The notes beneath the pieces are model-generated. The model made no database searches. It had not been told where the DNA came from and saw only the letters and a list, made by a program, of their open reading frames with translations. Positions 1 through 11,319 of a stretch of DNA of 64,000 nucleotides are shown here, one piece after another (the first letter of the stretch is position 1; every line of letters starts with the position of its first letter). The translations under genes and the position numbers were made by a program. This stretch comes from Epiperipatus broadwayi. Lineage: Eukaryota; Onychophora; Udeonychophora; Euonychophora; Peripatidae. The stretch spans positions 744,001 to 808,000 of the forward strand of contig JAQFVV010000180.1 in NCBI GenBank assembly GCA_028023455.1, read 5' to 3'.

Positions 1-921
1 ACTAAAACCACTTTTAAATCCAGCTTGTTCTCTTGGTTGGTGGAAATCCAAAGTTCTCTGTAGACGAGTTGTAATTATCTTGGTAAAAATTTTATATAAA
101 ACTGATAAAAGGCTGATAGGTCTGTAATTTCTAATATCTTCTTTATCACCTTTTTTAAATATTAATATTATTACTGCATTCTTCCAATCTTCCGGTACAT
201 CTTTATCATTTAGACATTTGGTATATAACTTTGCTAAAATTGTTTCTATTTCTTCACCTGCTTCTTTTAATATATCAATTATAATTCCATCATTTCCTGG
301 AGCCTTTCCTTTCTTCATACATTTAATTGCATGTATCACTTCTTCATTTAAAATTCTGGGCAATTTGGAAGATGTAATAGATATAGAAGGTACTTGTTCT
401 TTATTACTATATAATTCTTGATAAAAATCTTCTACCAATTTCATGATGTCATCTCTCTTTTTAGTAATAATTCCATCTTTTTTTTTTATTGCAGATATAA
501 ATTTCCTACCAATACCAAAATGTTGTTTAACATTCTTGAGACTTTTATTTTCTTCTACAGCTTTCCTTGCTATTTCACAGTTATACTTTCTTATATCATT
601 TTCAACTCTTTTCCGTACCATTTTACAAAATTCGAGATATTCAATTCTTTTTAATACATCATTTTTGTATATCTTCATATTCCTTCTTTTCTTCATAAAT
701 TCTCTAGTCTCAGTAGAAATTTTATTAGTCAATTGCTGCTTTTTTCTACCAGCTATCTTTGTTGCAGTTTTTAAAAGTGTATCAGTTATTTTCACATTAA
801 TTTCATTCAAATCTGAATCATGTTCAAAATCTCCTAACACTTGAAACCTATTTGTAAGTTCTAATTTAAATTCATTAGAATGTTTCTGAAGATTAGGAAT
901 ATCAATTGTAAATATTGGTTT
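1..921 (-). CDS. RTE-like LINE reverse transcriptase, N-terminal part, open to the window edge
   Basis: Frame of about 306 codons, open throughout from about 921 to base 1 and continuing outside the window. It starts with a long helical linker rich in Lys and Glu, then the reverse-transcriptase fingers. Visible motifs: KAPGNDGI (RT block 1), DVPEDWKNAVI, and NYRPISLLSVLYKIF, followed by RLQRTLDFHQPREQAGF. The last two are RT block 2/2a in RTE and related LINEs. The palm motif with the catalytic Asp pair lies off the left edge. An ATG-to-stop search misses this frame because it has neither its own start nor a stop inside the window. It is read by eye from the reverse complement, and I saw no stop codons. 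Confidence 0.85.
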
Positions 922-1135
922 TTCTTAATAATTTTTGTCTCTCTAGTTTTACATTAACATGTAACTTACAACTTACTAATCGATGATCACTTCCTGTATT
1001 AAATTTATTAAGAACATTACAATCTTGAAATATGTATTTCCTGTTAGTCAAAATATAATCCAATTCTGCTGTACCTTCATTTGGATGCTTCCATGTCCAT
1101 TTCCTTTTAACATTTTTCTCAAAAAATGAATTCAT
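902..1135 (-). CDS. RTE-like LINE endonuclease domain, C-terminal part (frameshifted)
   Basis: Continuation of the EEP endonuclease in a second frame. It contains the WTWKHPNEG motif, then the ELDYILTNR and GSDHRLV motifs. The last carries the catalytic Asp-His pair of the domain. It is followed by a basic stretch (KLERQKLL) that normally links endonuclease to reverse transcriptase in RTE elements. The annotated Met is internal to the polyprotein and is not a true start. The frame closes after NIYN, where a second small indel near 920 shifts the reading into the reverse transcriptase frame. Confidence 0.85.
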   Translation of the reverse strand: MNSFFEKNVKRKWTWKHPNEGTAELDYILTNRKYIFQDCNVLNKFNTGSDHRLVSCKLHVNVKLERQKLLRKTNIYN

Positions 1136-1821
1136 AATATAAAGTTTTTCTTTTTCTGCAACTCCACAAGTCTATGTCCTCTCTCATTTCTATTACCATA
1201 ACCAAAATTACCTACAGCAATTTCATCTTTCATTTGTCTACCAATTCTAGCATTAAAGTCTCCCATAACTATTTTAAAATGTTGTTTACTCTGATCAAAA
1301 GCCTTTTGTACATCCATATAAAAATCTTCTATTACTTCATCACTATGAGAACTTGTTGGGGCATAAACCTGAATTATCTGCATTTGGTATCTGCTATTAA
1401 GTTGTATAACTAATCTTGCAACTCTGTCTGATACACCATCAATCTCCACAATATTGTTCTTCCATTTTTTATTTATAATGAATCCTACTCCACTTGTATT
1501 TCCAATATGTGTGCCTTTATAATAGAGTATATGTCCACTTTTTAAATTAATTGTTTCTTCACCTTTTCTTCTAACTTCACAAAGTCCAATAATGTCCCAT
1601 TTAATATAAGACAATTCTTCTTCTAATTCTTGCAATCTTCCTTCACTTGAAAGTGATCTGCAGTTGTAAGTACCTAAATAAAAAGTCGTCATCAAATGGC
1701 AGCCTGGGTCCACAATCAGGGGATTCTTAGCACCCTCCGCCTTCGGCCACCAACCGCTGCCTTGGTTGGTGACTTTACAGCCTCCTGGGAATAAGGGCCA
1801 TGCTTTATTTTTGTCTGTCAT
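1132..1821 (-). CDS. RTE-like LINE endonuclease domain, N-terminal and central part
   Basis: Endonuclease/exonuclease/phosphatase (EEP) domain that nicks the target to prime reverse transcription. Visible motifs in order: TYNCRSLSSEGR (the first catalytic Asn strand), IIGLCEVRRKGEE (catalytic Glu), VQVYAPTS-like strand (here IIQVYAPTSSHSDE), and MGDFNARIGR (catalytic Asp and Asn). The frame opens at Met near 1821, preceded by a stretch rich in Gly and Trp that is typical of the leader of these proteins. It ends at a stop just after the conserved RGHRLVE motif. The homologous frame continues in the overlapping reading at 1135, so the stop is caused by a probable one-base deletion near 1160 in an A-rich run. 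Confidence 0.85.
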   Translation of the reverse strand: MTDKNKAWPLFPGGCKVTNQGSGWWPKAEGAKNPLIVDPGCHLMTTFYLGTYNCRSLSSEGRLQELEEELSYIKWDIIGLCEVRRKGEETINLKSGHILYYKGTHIGNTSGVGFIINKKWKNNIVEIDGVSDRVARLVIQLNSRYQMQIIQVYAPTSSHSDEVIEDFYMDVQKAFDQSKQHFKIVMGDFNARIGRQMKDEIAVGNFGYGNRNERGHRLVELQKKKNFIL

Positions 1822-2134
1822 AATTGTATATATGTATTGGAAAAATATTTATCATTTACACAAACATTCATTCTGCCTTATCAGGCACTGAGAAGAAAGA
1901 CCATGGTGTTTCTTGATCTTAAACTCAGAGGTAAAAAGCCAATAAACTCACCATGCTGGCTAATGCATGTTGGTGAGCAGCCCATCCATGTTCGTATACT
2001 ATATGAATAATCACATAGTAATAACAGCTGCAACGACAAGAACGTATGGAGTGGACATTAAGAATTTGCCCTGCTCGGTTCCTTTAAGGCCTCCAAGAGG
2101 AATCAAAGGGTCTCCTTTCAGTTAATAGCAAACT

Positions 2135-2136
<2 letters not shown>

Positions 2137-2181
<45 letters not shown>
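2137..2181. repeat. (AT)n microsatellite
   Basis: About 45 bp of perfect alternating AT. It adjoins the 5' side of the RTE-like LINE. The sequence on its right begins CCCTTGTGCC, the same ten bases that precede another AT run near 23820. Confidence 0.95.
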
Positions 2182-2183
<2 letters not shown>

Positions 2184-3531
2184 CTTGTGCCTTAATGAGG
2201 TAAAAAATTCAAACTTTATAATGTAGCTGTAAATTTTGGGAATAGAAATTGTGTCAAAGAGACAAGAAATGACCAGCAATGATGAATTATTATAAAATGT
2301 TAATAATATCTTTTTTTATAGTTTTTTCATGGTGAGAATGTACATTATCATATATTTACATTTATGAAAATATGACAAATACGTTAATAAAACTTAAATT
2401 ATTTGTAAATAGACTTAGAAAATATTCAACTCTGATTATTGTGCATAATATGCTTCTCACAGCTGTTATACTGCATGAAATAAATGATAAATCACTCAAC
2501 AAGTATTACATAAGTTCCAAAATAGTGCCATTCCTAAGTTGCTTTGGTGCATTGCTAATAATTGTTAATCATCATATGAAGCAGTCAATCTTAGCTTAAG
2601 ATTGTGCTTCATGTTTCTATGTACTAACCTGTGTTTAAATCCCTATTTCCCATTCTGCTCCTTTTGTCGTGTATATATATTTCATGTATATATTTGAGAT
2701 GCGCGCCTAAATTATAAAATTTATTGTTTCAATAACATGTTTTAAAATTATTATTAATTCTTTTTATTAATTATTAGTTTTTTTATTAAAGTATTATAGA
2801 TGCAGCTCAAATATATTCATAGGAGCAAAACTTACTAACAAAATATTGATGTTTTTAAATATTTATTATATGTCATTTTTAGCTTCTTCTTTTTAAATTG
2901 CTTGTTTTTCTATTAAACTATATATTTTTTATAAAATTCAATATGGAAAATGTGACTGTTGTTAATTGTCCAAAAATAATTAAAGGGAGGTATTTTTTAA
3001 TTAAAGTTTTACTTAAAATAAATGGGATTAAGTAGCTTAAAGATTTTCTTTTGTTGAAAACATGTTGTCAAATCTATTTCTAATCTGGAAATAGATTTGA
3101 ATTTATTTTGGACGTTATGTAACAATTGCATCTTTCAAAAACAACTGATAAAAGAAAAAGTATAAAATGACTGAATTTTGGAGAACAGATTAGATTAGCT
3201 ACTTTTAGAGAGAGGTATTATAAACATATTTCATTTTGCTTGAAACTTACAAATGATTTAGCAGTAAATCTACCACTCTTCTCGACCCTATGGGTCATCA
3301 TCTGCCGCTACCGTAACTGCCATGAAATGAAGAAAGGTCTAAAAAGAACTTTAAAATGCTAATAGAAGTTTCCTGCCATTGAAGTACTTGCATTTCAATC
3401 GCCATGCACATGCCATACTTTAAAATGGACTCTTAAAATTGCAAGGTAAATTTCCAAGCCACTACCTAATAGTGAATTTAGTCTAAATAATCTATCAAAA
3501 TCTCTTCTCATGTACTCTTTAACTTTGCCTT
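2182..3531. other. Stretch with no recognised gene
   Basis: A+T-rich sequence downstream of the last recognised receptor exon. One 75-codon frame (2372-2599, plus strand) has no motif and the composition of random AT-rich DNA. A short block at about 3270-3420 is less A+T-rich (contains CGACCCTATGGGTC, partly self-complementary) and may be an old interspersed repeat. Nothing else is supported. Confidence 0.5.

Positions 3532-3617
<86 letters not shown>
3532..3617. repeat. (AT)n microsatellite, the longest in the window
   Basis: About 86 bp of alternating AT with a single phase break near its left end. Confidence 0.95.
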
Positions 3618-3619
<2 letters not shown>

Positions 3620-4444
3620 GTGAATGTAATTTTGCTCTCAAATGATTTCTTTATATCTAATCCTATCTCATATGCTTTTAACCTTCCTTAATTTTGGTGC
3701 GGTCATTTATTTATATATATTTATTATTTGATTTATATATCTGCCTTCTTATTATTATGTCAATCTCACAAACTGGCGAGCTTAATTTCTAAAAATCTTT
3801 TCTGTCATTTTTAACTAAACCTTCATGAAAAGGTTATTAACGTCCCCTTTAAATATACATATATAATGCATTGTAAATTAATACGTTCGCCAGATTGTTT
3901 TATGAATCAACATTTTAGGTTCGTTTTTAATATAAAAATTGATTTGTTTAACTGTGGATTTTCTACCTGGGGAAAATCCAGAACTCAAGCTAATTAATGC
4001 TCTGAAATATTTATTTTATAATTATTTATTAAATTCTGAAAGGGTGACTTATAAATATTTTCTATAACTGCCAGTCTTCTTATATTTTCCATACTCTTAA
4101 AATTTCAAATCTTATATTTAAATATTTCAGTTATTGTAAAATCAATGAAGGTGGGATTGTTTTATTTTAAATAACAGAAAGGGAAAGGAGTAAATTTTAA
4201 TATTTTACTATTTTAGTTATTAAGTAAATCTTCATGTTTCTTTTACTAGGTAAAATCTTAACGTATATTTTATTAAATAAAATATTCTCTCTCTATATAT
4301 ATTATAATTGCATGGCATATTATAGTATTCAAACAAGGGTCATTTATTTTAAAGCAGTAAAATTTATTCAATGTTGTTAGAGACATGTATCATTACTGCG
4401 TTTCTGTCATTTAGCCTATCTTCATATATATATATATTATGTGC

Positions 4445-4720
4445 TTAATCTGGGGGTTGCGACAAGTTCGAACCCATAGATTTCTTTTTGTACCTCATTC
4501 CATAGATAGTTGAGCTATCTGGAACCACATTTATTTCGTATAAAATGCCTCTGGTGGTGATCCCGTAAATTTGGCACATGCTATGCATATTCACTTCGTA
4601 TAGATAAAAGGCCTCTCACGTCGGTTATACCAGCAAAAGTCTGGGCCACACCATGCCTATTTACTTTTCTCTAAGCACTACCCAAGAAAGGGGTGTGAGA
4701 TTTCATTTTTCATCCAGAAG
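4445..4720. repeat. Possible old SINE-like repeat with internal near-duplication
   Basis: A less A+T-rich island. It contains AGTTCGAACCC (about 4463-4473), a good match to the RNA polymerase III B box. Further right are two similar stretches, each with a TTCGTATA motif and an AAAATGCCTCT or AAAAGGCCTCT motif, about 75 bp apart. No A box or poly(A) tail is clear. It could equally be a decayed piece of another transposon. Confidence 0.3.
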
Positions 4721-5574
4721 CACGATCTTTTCCTCTTAGTTATTTTTAGGCTATTATGTCAGCACCACACACTTCTTCGTATTTATTATTCCTTTTGCTT
4801 TATGACCCAGTTTTAATGCTCTAATATTAAAATTAAGCTTTGCTTAAAAGATATATATAAATGCCAATTACTTCTATTTTATTAATTAAATTTATTTCAG
4901 TCTTATACAATCTCACCATCGTAATTTATATAGCTATTTAAGATTAATATGCCTTGGGAAAAATAAAGCATTCGTCTTACTATTGTTTAAATAATTTTTC
5001 AATAAATATTTTTGTCATAGTTCAAATATAATCTTTTAACTGTCTTTTGTTTATTTTCATGACCTCAATGGCATGAAAATAATTTATATCATATGTATAA
5101 TGAATTTCGGAACGCTCCTAGAAATATATATGTTAGTCACCATGTTTCAGAACCGTAAATCAAAGCGTTAATGGCAGTAATTATGTAATTCTTTCTAATA
5201 TTCGATTGACATTTTAATATTGGACCCACCAAAGATGCGTGTTTCTTTGTAATATATTATTTAGCTAATAAAGAGCATATGAGAAATAATAACGTGAATG
5301 ACACTATGTAATTATCTACCGCTTGCTCATTCATGCACATACTAATGTACTTAATTTATAAATGTATAATAATTTGTCAGTATATTAAATTATATTTTAT
5401 TGTCTAACTTATTTGAGTAGTTCGAATTCTTTTTCCTCCACTTCCACATATTACAGCAATGCTTATGTATATTTTAATATAATCATAGTTAATAGATGTC
5501 TCATTGTTTTGCTCAGCTTTGCTAGTCAGCCGGATTAAGATTAATTCTCATGTGCCATCACTATTATGTTATTC

Positions 5575-5710
5575 ATTAGGTGTTAGATCTGAGGCTTAGA
5601 GAGTGGGTTCGAATCCAGGCTGGTTCCTGACCTAAATCTTGGGCTTGACTGGGTTTGAAGTACATTCTGTGAGTTCCAGCTCATGTTAGATGGATAAACA
5701 TGTTTTGACC
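5575..5710 (+). repeat. Possible tRNA-derived SINE fragment
   Basis: GGTTCGAATCC at 5606-5616 is a canonical B box. The preceding bases (GTTAGATCTGAGGCTTAGAG) have the look of the region between A and B boxes in tRNA-derived SINEs. The following 90 bp are less A+T-rich than the surroundings. No second copy was identified in this window. It is not a functional tRNA gene, because no acceptor stem can be formed. Confidence 0.4.
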
Positions 5711-6583
5711 AGCACACATATTAACACTATAATGTCAATAAATTTAGTGCTAAATTGTAAATATTTGCAACTGAAGTCATTCTGAGTAAATTAATCTATT
5801 CCAATTATGTTATACATTAATCAAGACAAAGTAAAAATTCATTTCAATAATCAATCTTAATTTAAAAACCCTAACATTGCAATTGATAAATCTTAAATTA
5901 TATATAAATAAATCTAGAGAGATATCAGCTCCATCTTTGTGTATAATTTGCCCATCACTGCTGCCATGCTACATGCAGAAATGAACAAACAAATCTTTAC
6001 ATTAATTTGCCTATAATTTAAGATTTATTACCCATTTATTTTAATATTTGTAATCAAGTTTTTTTAATAAAATAAATCTTTTGGTTGATTAATATATACT
6101 TACATTGCAACAAATCAATTTATTAAAAATGATTGCAGTATCAAATGTTTGCACTTTAACACAATCAACATTACAATATTAATATGAATGGCTGTTATTG
6201 GAAGTAATCCAAGGCACTTGAAATGAATATATCCTGCAGTGTGGTTATCAATTATAGTTTGGCAGTCATACTAAAGGTATTAACTATGACTGCAGAAGAT
6301 AACTTTTTAGATTCATTTAGATATATCAAGTGTATTTATTTAATGATTGAATTACCCTTTAGTTTCTGGCAATAACTTTATATGGTTGTTGAATATTGCA
6401 GCCAGAGGCAGTTAAATTACTAATTGAGTATATTATCATCTGAATTTATATTTATCCTATATAAAAGTTTTATTTTTCATTATTTACACACACACAGGCT
6501 CATGGTAAAAACATTATTATCTTCAGCATATTCACACAAAATAATTCAAAATAATATATTAGTACTATAATAATATTTCTTAC

Positions 6584-6718
6584 CTTTAGTTTTAATATGT
6601 CTACGAAAATTATATGTTTTTTTTGTAGCAGTAAATCTAGGTTCGAGTAAAATATTAACAAAATAATTAGTATCTGGTTCCAATTTCGAAAATGTCACAG
6701 ATTTATTATTTTCTTTAT
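6584..6718 (-). CDS. FN3 receptor gene, exon D (last recognised exon)
   Basis: Internal exon of 135 bp on the minus strand. The acceptor is a pyrimidine-rich tract ending TTTTAG just above 6718, and the donor is AAAG|GTAAGA at 6584. It opens with two bases completing a codon and ends with one extra base (phase 1 at both ends). It has 44 full codons with no stop. The peptide includes FSKLEPDTNYFVNILLEP, the E-F-G region of a fibronectin type III fold (Leu-Pro-x-Thr-x-Tyr motif). It should complete the FN3 module begun by exon C, whose donor is also phase 1. The exon lies only 123 bp from the 3' LTR of a gypsy element. The reading is by eye. The function (cell-surface adhesion or cytokine receptor) is inferred. 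Confidence 0.75.
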
Positions 6719-6840
6719 CTAAAAGAGAAAATTGTTTTTCACTATTTTTTAACTAATCCAACATTTGTAATTTTTAAATCAAACAATATATATTTAAAAA
6801 CAATAATTTAGATAATTCATTTGAACTCTTATTGTATAGT

Positions 6841-7470
6841 CAGGGGCTAGATTTGATCTAAGTCAGCAGTACACTCATTAAATTATTTGAGAAATAACTC
6901 ACAAGAAAAAATAGCGATGACTTTATTACTCTAAATATAATATTAGTAAAACTGTTAATATTTCAACTGGTGTCTTGCTGGTTGAATTTCATAAATTATA
7001 TCAGTTTAATTCATGGATGTACAGTTCTTTATAGTGTTGAACTATAACACTGCATATTCTTATTACAGTACTTTATTTTATTCAGTTTTCCTTACTCTCT
7101 TGACTTTTCTCTATAAATGCTTTCTTCAGCATATTTTACTGCTCACAGGTTGCTGCTTTGAAAACTCTGTACTGCTTGTACACATTATACACTGTACTGT
7201 GACCTACTGTTCTCTTGTTATTATTCCTATTACTCTAGATTGTTTAATGTAACCTAATTTGCATAAATAGTTTCTCTATTGTCCCCTTGCAAATTAGCAT
7301 ATTTAGATTATTTTTATATTTGCACAATTTTATTTATTATGTGTATTAATTATTTCTAGAATGGAACTTTATTGTCTTTTGCATTGACTAATTTTATATA
7401 TACACACTCATGTGACTTTATTTATTCTTAATACATAAGTGTTATATAGTTTTTTAGTCAAATATATTAA
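6841..7470 (-). repeat. 3' LTR of the gypsy element
   Basis: Aligns by eye with 10001-10590 over its full length. Shared stretches include CTTATTACAGTACTTTA, TGTCCCCTTGCAAATTA and CATAAGTGTTATATAGTTTTTTAG. Several small indels and many substitutions separate the two LTRs, so the insertion is old. The left boundary is set at CAGGGGC and the right at the polypurine tract. I could not identify a convincing target-site duplication. Confidence 0.85.
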
Positions 7471-7484
7471 CCCCACTCCATTCC
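7471..7484 (-). promoter_or_regulatory. Polypurine tract of the gypsy element
   Basis: On the minus strand this reads GGAATGGAGTGGGG and lies immediately upstream of the 3' LTR. That is where the purine-rich primer for plus-strand DNA synthesis is expected. Its position independently supports the LTR boundary. Confidence 0.7.
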
Positions 7485-7749
7485 ATTAGAAATAGGGTAG
7501 AATTTAATAACAAATATAATCTTGCAATTTTGAAAACTTTCTTCATAGTCTAACCCTGCTTGGTTAAGGTACTGGTCTTTCTTTTTTAATAGGTAGTTCA
7601 TTATTTAATTCAAGAAATATATCCTGTGAATCTAAACATGAAGATTTTTCTTCTACATTTAATTCAGTATTAGTAGATATATACATTATATTATTTTGAC
7701 TGTTTTCTAATTAAGCCATCTACATGAGTGGGGAGCTAAACTTGCTGTT

Positions 7750-8490
7750 TTTTCTATTATGTCTATTGGCTCAATAAAATGATTTTTTAAATGATTAATA
7801 TGCCCTCTTACTTCTCTACCATTTTTTGTCTTAATTATGCATATTTGCCAGAGAGTTTGTTCTTTTTAAATTTGACATTTTCAGATCTTATTTCCTTTTG
7901 TTTAGTTTTGTCTGGAATTAATAGAGAAATATGTGCCCTAAAATGATGTTTCATTAAAAGTTTTCCCAGAGTTTTCTTGGTTACTGAACTTTGTATTAAT
8001 GATAAAACAATGCTCTTACATATTCCATTTTATTTTATGCACATTTTAGATGTTGAATGGCCTTTCTTGCTAATCCATTTGATTCAGGATGATATGACAG
8101 TATTAATAAATACTGCATTCCCTTCTCAGCTAGAAAATGTTTCAACTGTACTGAACAAAATTCTGCACTGTTCTTAGCAACTATTAACTAGAATACCCAA
8201 GCATTGTAAATAGTTCATGTAGTACTTTTATTATATTTACCTATGCTAATATTTTTGACTATTCTGTATTCTGTCTATTTGGAGTATGAATTGATAACTA
8301 CAAAAAATATATATCCATGGAATGTCTCTGCATAATCTAAATGAACCTTTTCCCATGTTTTCATAGTTTCAGGCCATGGTTTTAACTTCTTTTCAGGTAA
8401 ATTGTCTGTCTACCAGACACATGAATCAGCTAGTTCATTTATATGAACTAATCCAGGGTATCCTTCATGTAGCAACTTCAATATGCATTT
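7750..8490 (-). pseudogene. gypsy integrase remnant
   Basis: Reading the minus strand from 8490 down gives, in order: LLHEGYPGLVHINELA (zinc-binding end of the H2C2 region), KPWPETMKTWEKVHLDYAE and FFVVINSYSK (first catalytic Asp strand of the DDE core), and LSYHPESNGLARKAIQHLK (third catalytic region, with the conserved His-Pro and Asn-Gly; the usual Glu is replaced). A C-terminal GREVRGHINHLK follows, the expected strand at the end of gypsy integrases. It is broken by several stops and frame changes, so it is inactive. The role in an active element would be insertion of the cDNA. Confidence 0.8.
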
Positions 8491-9099
8491 CCTCCCCTCA
8501 GTTGGAATTAAAACTCAGTCAGTCATGAGAATACATTTTTGTACATAGATAAATTTTCCTGAGTATTCCACATTTAAGCACTACATAGTTTGGTGGCTAA
8601 CATGTGTTTCCTTCTCTCAATGATAATTAAAGCCCCATCTGCCATGAAAGTACAACATTTATAAATAGATAAACTTTCTTGAGCATTCCAGATTGCAGCA
8701 CTATATAGTTTTGTCACACTTATGGCCAGCCTTTGATCCAATTTTTTATTAACTGATATACCACATCATTTTTGTCATTTATGCGACAACTTTACTATTT
8801 AGTTTCTTTTGACTTGACTTAAACAATGGTGGAAATTTATTCTGGGCTTTAAATGTCAGTTTGGCCCTCTTGTTGTGTTTAATACATATACTTACAAGTT
8901 GAAAACAGTTATGTATTGATAGCTGCTTCATATAATAATTAATTTTTTATCCATTTGTTTATTTTTATTGGTATTATCACTATTTGTTTTATATCAATAG
9001 GATTCCTATTTACATCCAGAGCAACCAAGTTTGTCTTTCTGATTTGAATACTATTATTCTATTCATTATTAATGGCTATACAATCCTTCAAATAAAAGA

Positions 9100-9345
9100 G
9101 TAATGTGCCTGTCCCACTATCTATATTTTGATAATTTGTTTGCAAATTTTGTTATCTATTATGTTATGCATATTCTCATTTTTAATTATTTTTTAATATT
9201 CACTGAATACTTGAATACTCCTTTCAATTTATTATTGGCAGAAAAACGTAACTTAGTGATTTTCTGTATATTTTTACAAACTTTTGATAAATTAGCTGTC
9301 AATCCTTTTTTTTAAATTTACACATTTTCTTCATATCTTTTTTCC
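9100..9345 (-). pseudogene. Possible gypsy protease/linker remnant
   Basis: On the minus strand, a stretch reading ITKLRFSANNKLKGVF followed by a strand ending YSVNI resembles the segment after the active site of gypsy aspartic proteases (threonine-rich turn, then a Gly-x-x hydrophobic strand). The active-site Asp-Ser/Thr-Gly motif itself was not found. It is supported mainly by its position between gag and integrase. Confidence 0.4.
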
Positions 9346-9541
9346 CTACAAGAATAGCAAACAAAGACATTCTGCTTAATATGTGTCTTAACCTTATTTG
9401 TAAATGTGATTGACTTAATTTTATCTGCCATATTTTAAAATTCTATTGAATGTTCTAAAACAGTTTTGTATATTATTCCTCTTTCAATGGTGGTGGTATA
9501 AGTTAGTGCAGACTCAGTAATACTTGGCTAAGTTTTCCATT

Positions 9542-10063
9542 TCACATGTTCCATAACAACTGGTCTTGCAATAACAATGTCATAGTCTTATATGTTTTCA
9601 TTTGATGACAGCATTTTATTTCAGAAGTGAATTGTGCTTTATATTTCAAAGTTGTTGGTTTGAAATATACATGTAACTTTTGTAGCAATTCTTTGTAAGA
9701 AATATTTTCAGGCATTTTTAGGTCATATAGATGAATAGTTATTTGAAGCACATCCCAAATACTTAAAAGAGTGGCAACTTTTAGCTTATTATCTACAACA
9801 TTATTTATTATATATTTTTTACCATGACTAACATATATTTGCCATTGCACTGGGTTATTTATATCTAGTAGTGTATCATACTGTTCTGTATTGCCATGTT
9901 GTATATCCACATTGTTAACTGCTGCTTTACACAGGTTCTTTAGACTATGCCAACTAATGGTTACAGATTTCATACTGTCAACTGTGACAACTAATATATA
10001 CAGGGGCCATATTTGACCTAAGCCAGCTGTATATTCAATAATTGTTTTAGAAATAATACACAA
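9542..10063 (-). pseudogene. gypsy gag-like protein, N-terminal part
   Basis: A 173-codon frame. The central part (about residues 93-150) reads KVATLLSIWDVLQITIHLY, then MPENISYKELLQKLHVYFKP, then a region with QFTSEIKCC. This matches the capsid-like gag of gypsy elements (A-T-hydrophobic helix, then Tyr-x-Glu-Leu, then His/Tyr-Phe-x-Pro). The first 20 or so residues are encoded within the 5' LTR, so the annotated Met may not be the natural start. The zinc knuckle expected near the C-terminus is absent because the frame stops first. This would be a structural particle protein, and it is non-functional here. Confidence 0.7.
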
Positions 10064-10590
10064 GAAAGTTTTAAACTTAACAACAAGTTTATTACTCTGA
10101 ATATAAGATTAGTAAATTGTTAATATTTTAACTAGCAACTTGCTAGTTGAATTTCATAAATTATATCAATATTAATCATGCATGCATACTGCATGTTCTT
10201 ATTACAGTACTTTATATTACTCTGTTAACTCTTCTCTATTAACTTTCCTCTACAATGCTTTCTTCAACATATTTCACTGCTCATATATTTCTAGTTTGAA
10301 AACTCTATACTGCTGGAGCACACATTATGCACTGTGTTGTCATCTAGTGCTTTCTGAATATTCTTACTCTAGATAGTTGGTTTTGTTTAACATGATCTAA
10401 TTCACAAATAGTTTCACCACTGTCCCCTTGCAAATTATTTTTATATTTGCATATTTATTTTGCATGAATTATCTCTAGAGTAGAATATTTATGTCTTTTA
10501 TATTGACTAATTTTATAGACACACATTTAGGTGACTCTATTTAATCTTTATACATAAGTGTTATATAGTTTTTTAGACAAATATAATAAA
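10001..10590 (-). repeat. 5' LTR of the gypsy element
   Basis: Partner of 6841-7470 (shared motifs given there). On the minus strand it precedes gag. It is about 40 bp shorter than its partner because of indels. The bases after 10590 do not visibly duplicate those before 6841. Confidence 0.85.
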
Positions 10591-11319
10591 TACCGTATGC
10601 CATAACATATAAATTTTATACCTTTATATTATTAAATTATACATAATAATTGTAAAATATTTTTTATTAAAGATTATAAAATATAACTAAGTTAATTTCC
10701 ATTATAATCATCTATATTTAATATCTATTCTTTAGTCTATTTGTATGGCATTTTATGATGATATCTTTTTATTTCTTTTTCTGTAAACTTATTTTACTAA
10801 CATTTTTCACATTTTGCCTCATTTCAGTAAGCTATTTGTATTCTGTAATAAATCATTATAATAGAGCTATCAGTATTGCACATTATTGTAAAGTCTTATA
10901 AAATAAGCCCTATAATAAAAATTGTATATGCCTCTCAAGTTCAGGTATAAATTATCTCTTTAGGAAGTCATAACCATATATTACAGTCAGTCCAAAAATT
11001 ATGTTTTGCAATTAAAGATTTTCTATCATTATATCATCCAATCTGAAGAACATATTAACAGGGTTTACAGTTTTAGGATTATATTTCAGAATATTATGAA
11101 TTTTAATTAACTTTTCAACTGCCATTATACTATATTATTACAATGTCATTTTTTTTTATTTCCCATGTAATCAATATGGTAAAAAAAATTTCTATAATGA
11201 ATTTTTTATCCATTATCTTTATATTAATTTGATGGGGGGGGGGTACATTCTTACAATACATTTTTTAAAATACAACTCTGTATGCAATCAATTTAATTGT
11301 AATAATTATGTGCTTGAAA

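Larger units (their letters stand above)
1..2136 (-). mobile_element. RTE-like LINE, 5' part, truncated by the window edge
   Basis: Non-LTR retrotransposon on the minus strand. Reading leftwards from 2136 there is about 300 bp of leader, then an apurinic-type endonuclease (1821-902), then the start of a reverse transcriptase that runs off the window at base 1. Order and motifs fit RTE-clade elements, whose endonuclease is often mis-annotated in genomes as craniofacial development protein 2-like. The leader (1822-2136) is noticeably richer in G+C than its surroundings and abuts an (AT)n run at 2137, which may mark the 5' end. The coding part is broken by only two apparent single-base frameshifts, so the copy is fairly young. 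The clade is inferred from motif style, not from a search. Confidence 0.85.
6841..10590 (-). mobile_element. Degenerate Ty3/gypsy LTR retrotransposon with internal deletion
   Basis: Two diverged direct repeats of about 600 bp (6841-7470 and 10001-10590) flank an internal region that reads on the minus strand as gag, traces of protease, then integrase. The gag and integrase style resembles the Ty3/gypsy elements often annotated as K02A2.6-like in invertebrates. The internal region is only about 2.5 kb, too short for a complete pol. The gap between protease and integrase traces is about 0.6 kb, so most of the reverse transcriptase and RNase H is missing. Stops and frameshifts interrupt every domain. 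The copy is in the sense orientation within an intron of the FN3 receptor gene. Confidence 0.85.

Noticed and set aside
418-844. Two overlapping plus-strand frames rich in Phe and Ser
   Set aside because: Antisense to the RTE-like reverse transcriptase frame.
5606-5616. tRNA gene suggested by a perfect B box
   Set aside because: No A box at the right distance and no acceptor stem can be paired. Kept only as a possible SINE.
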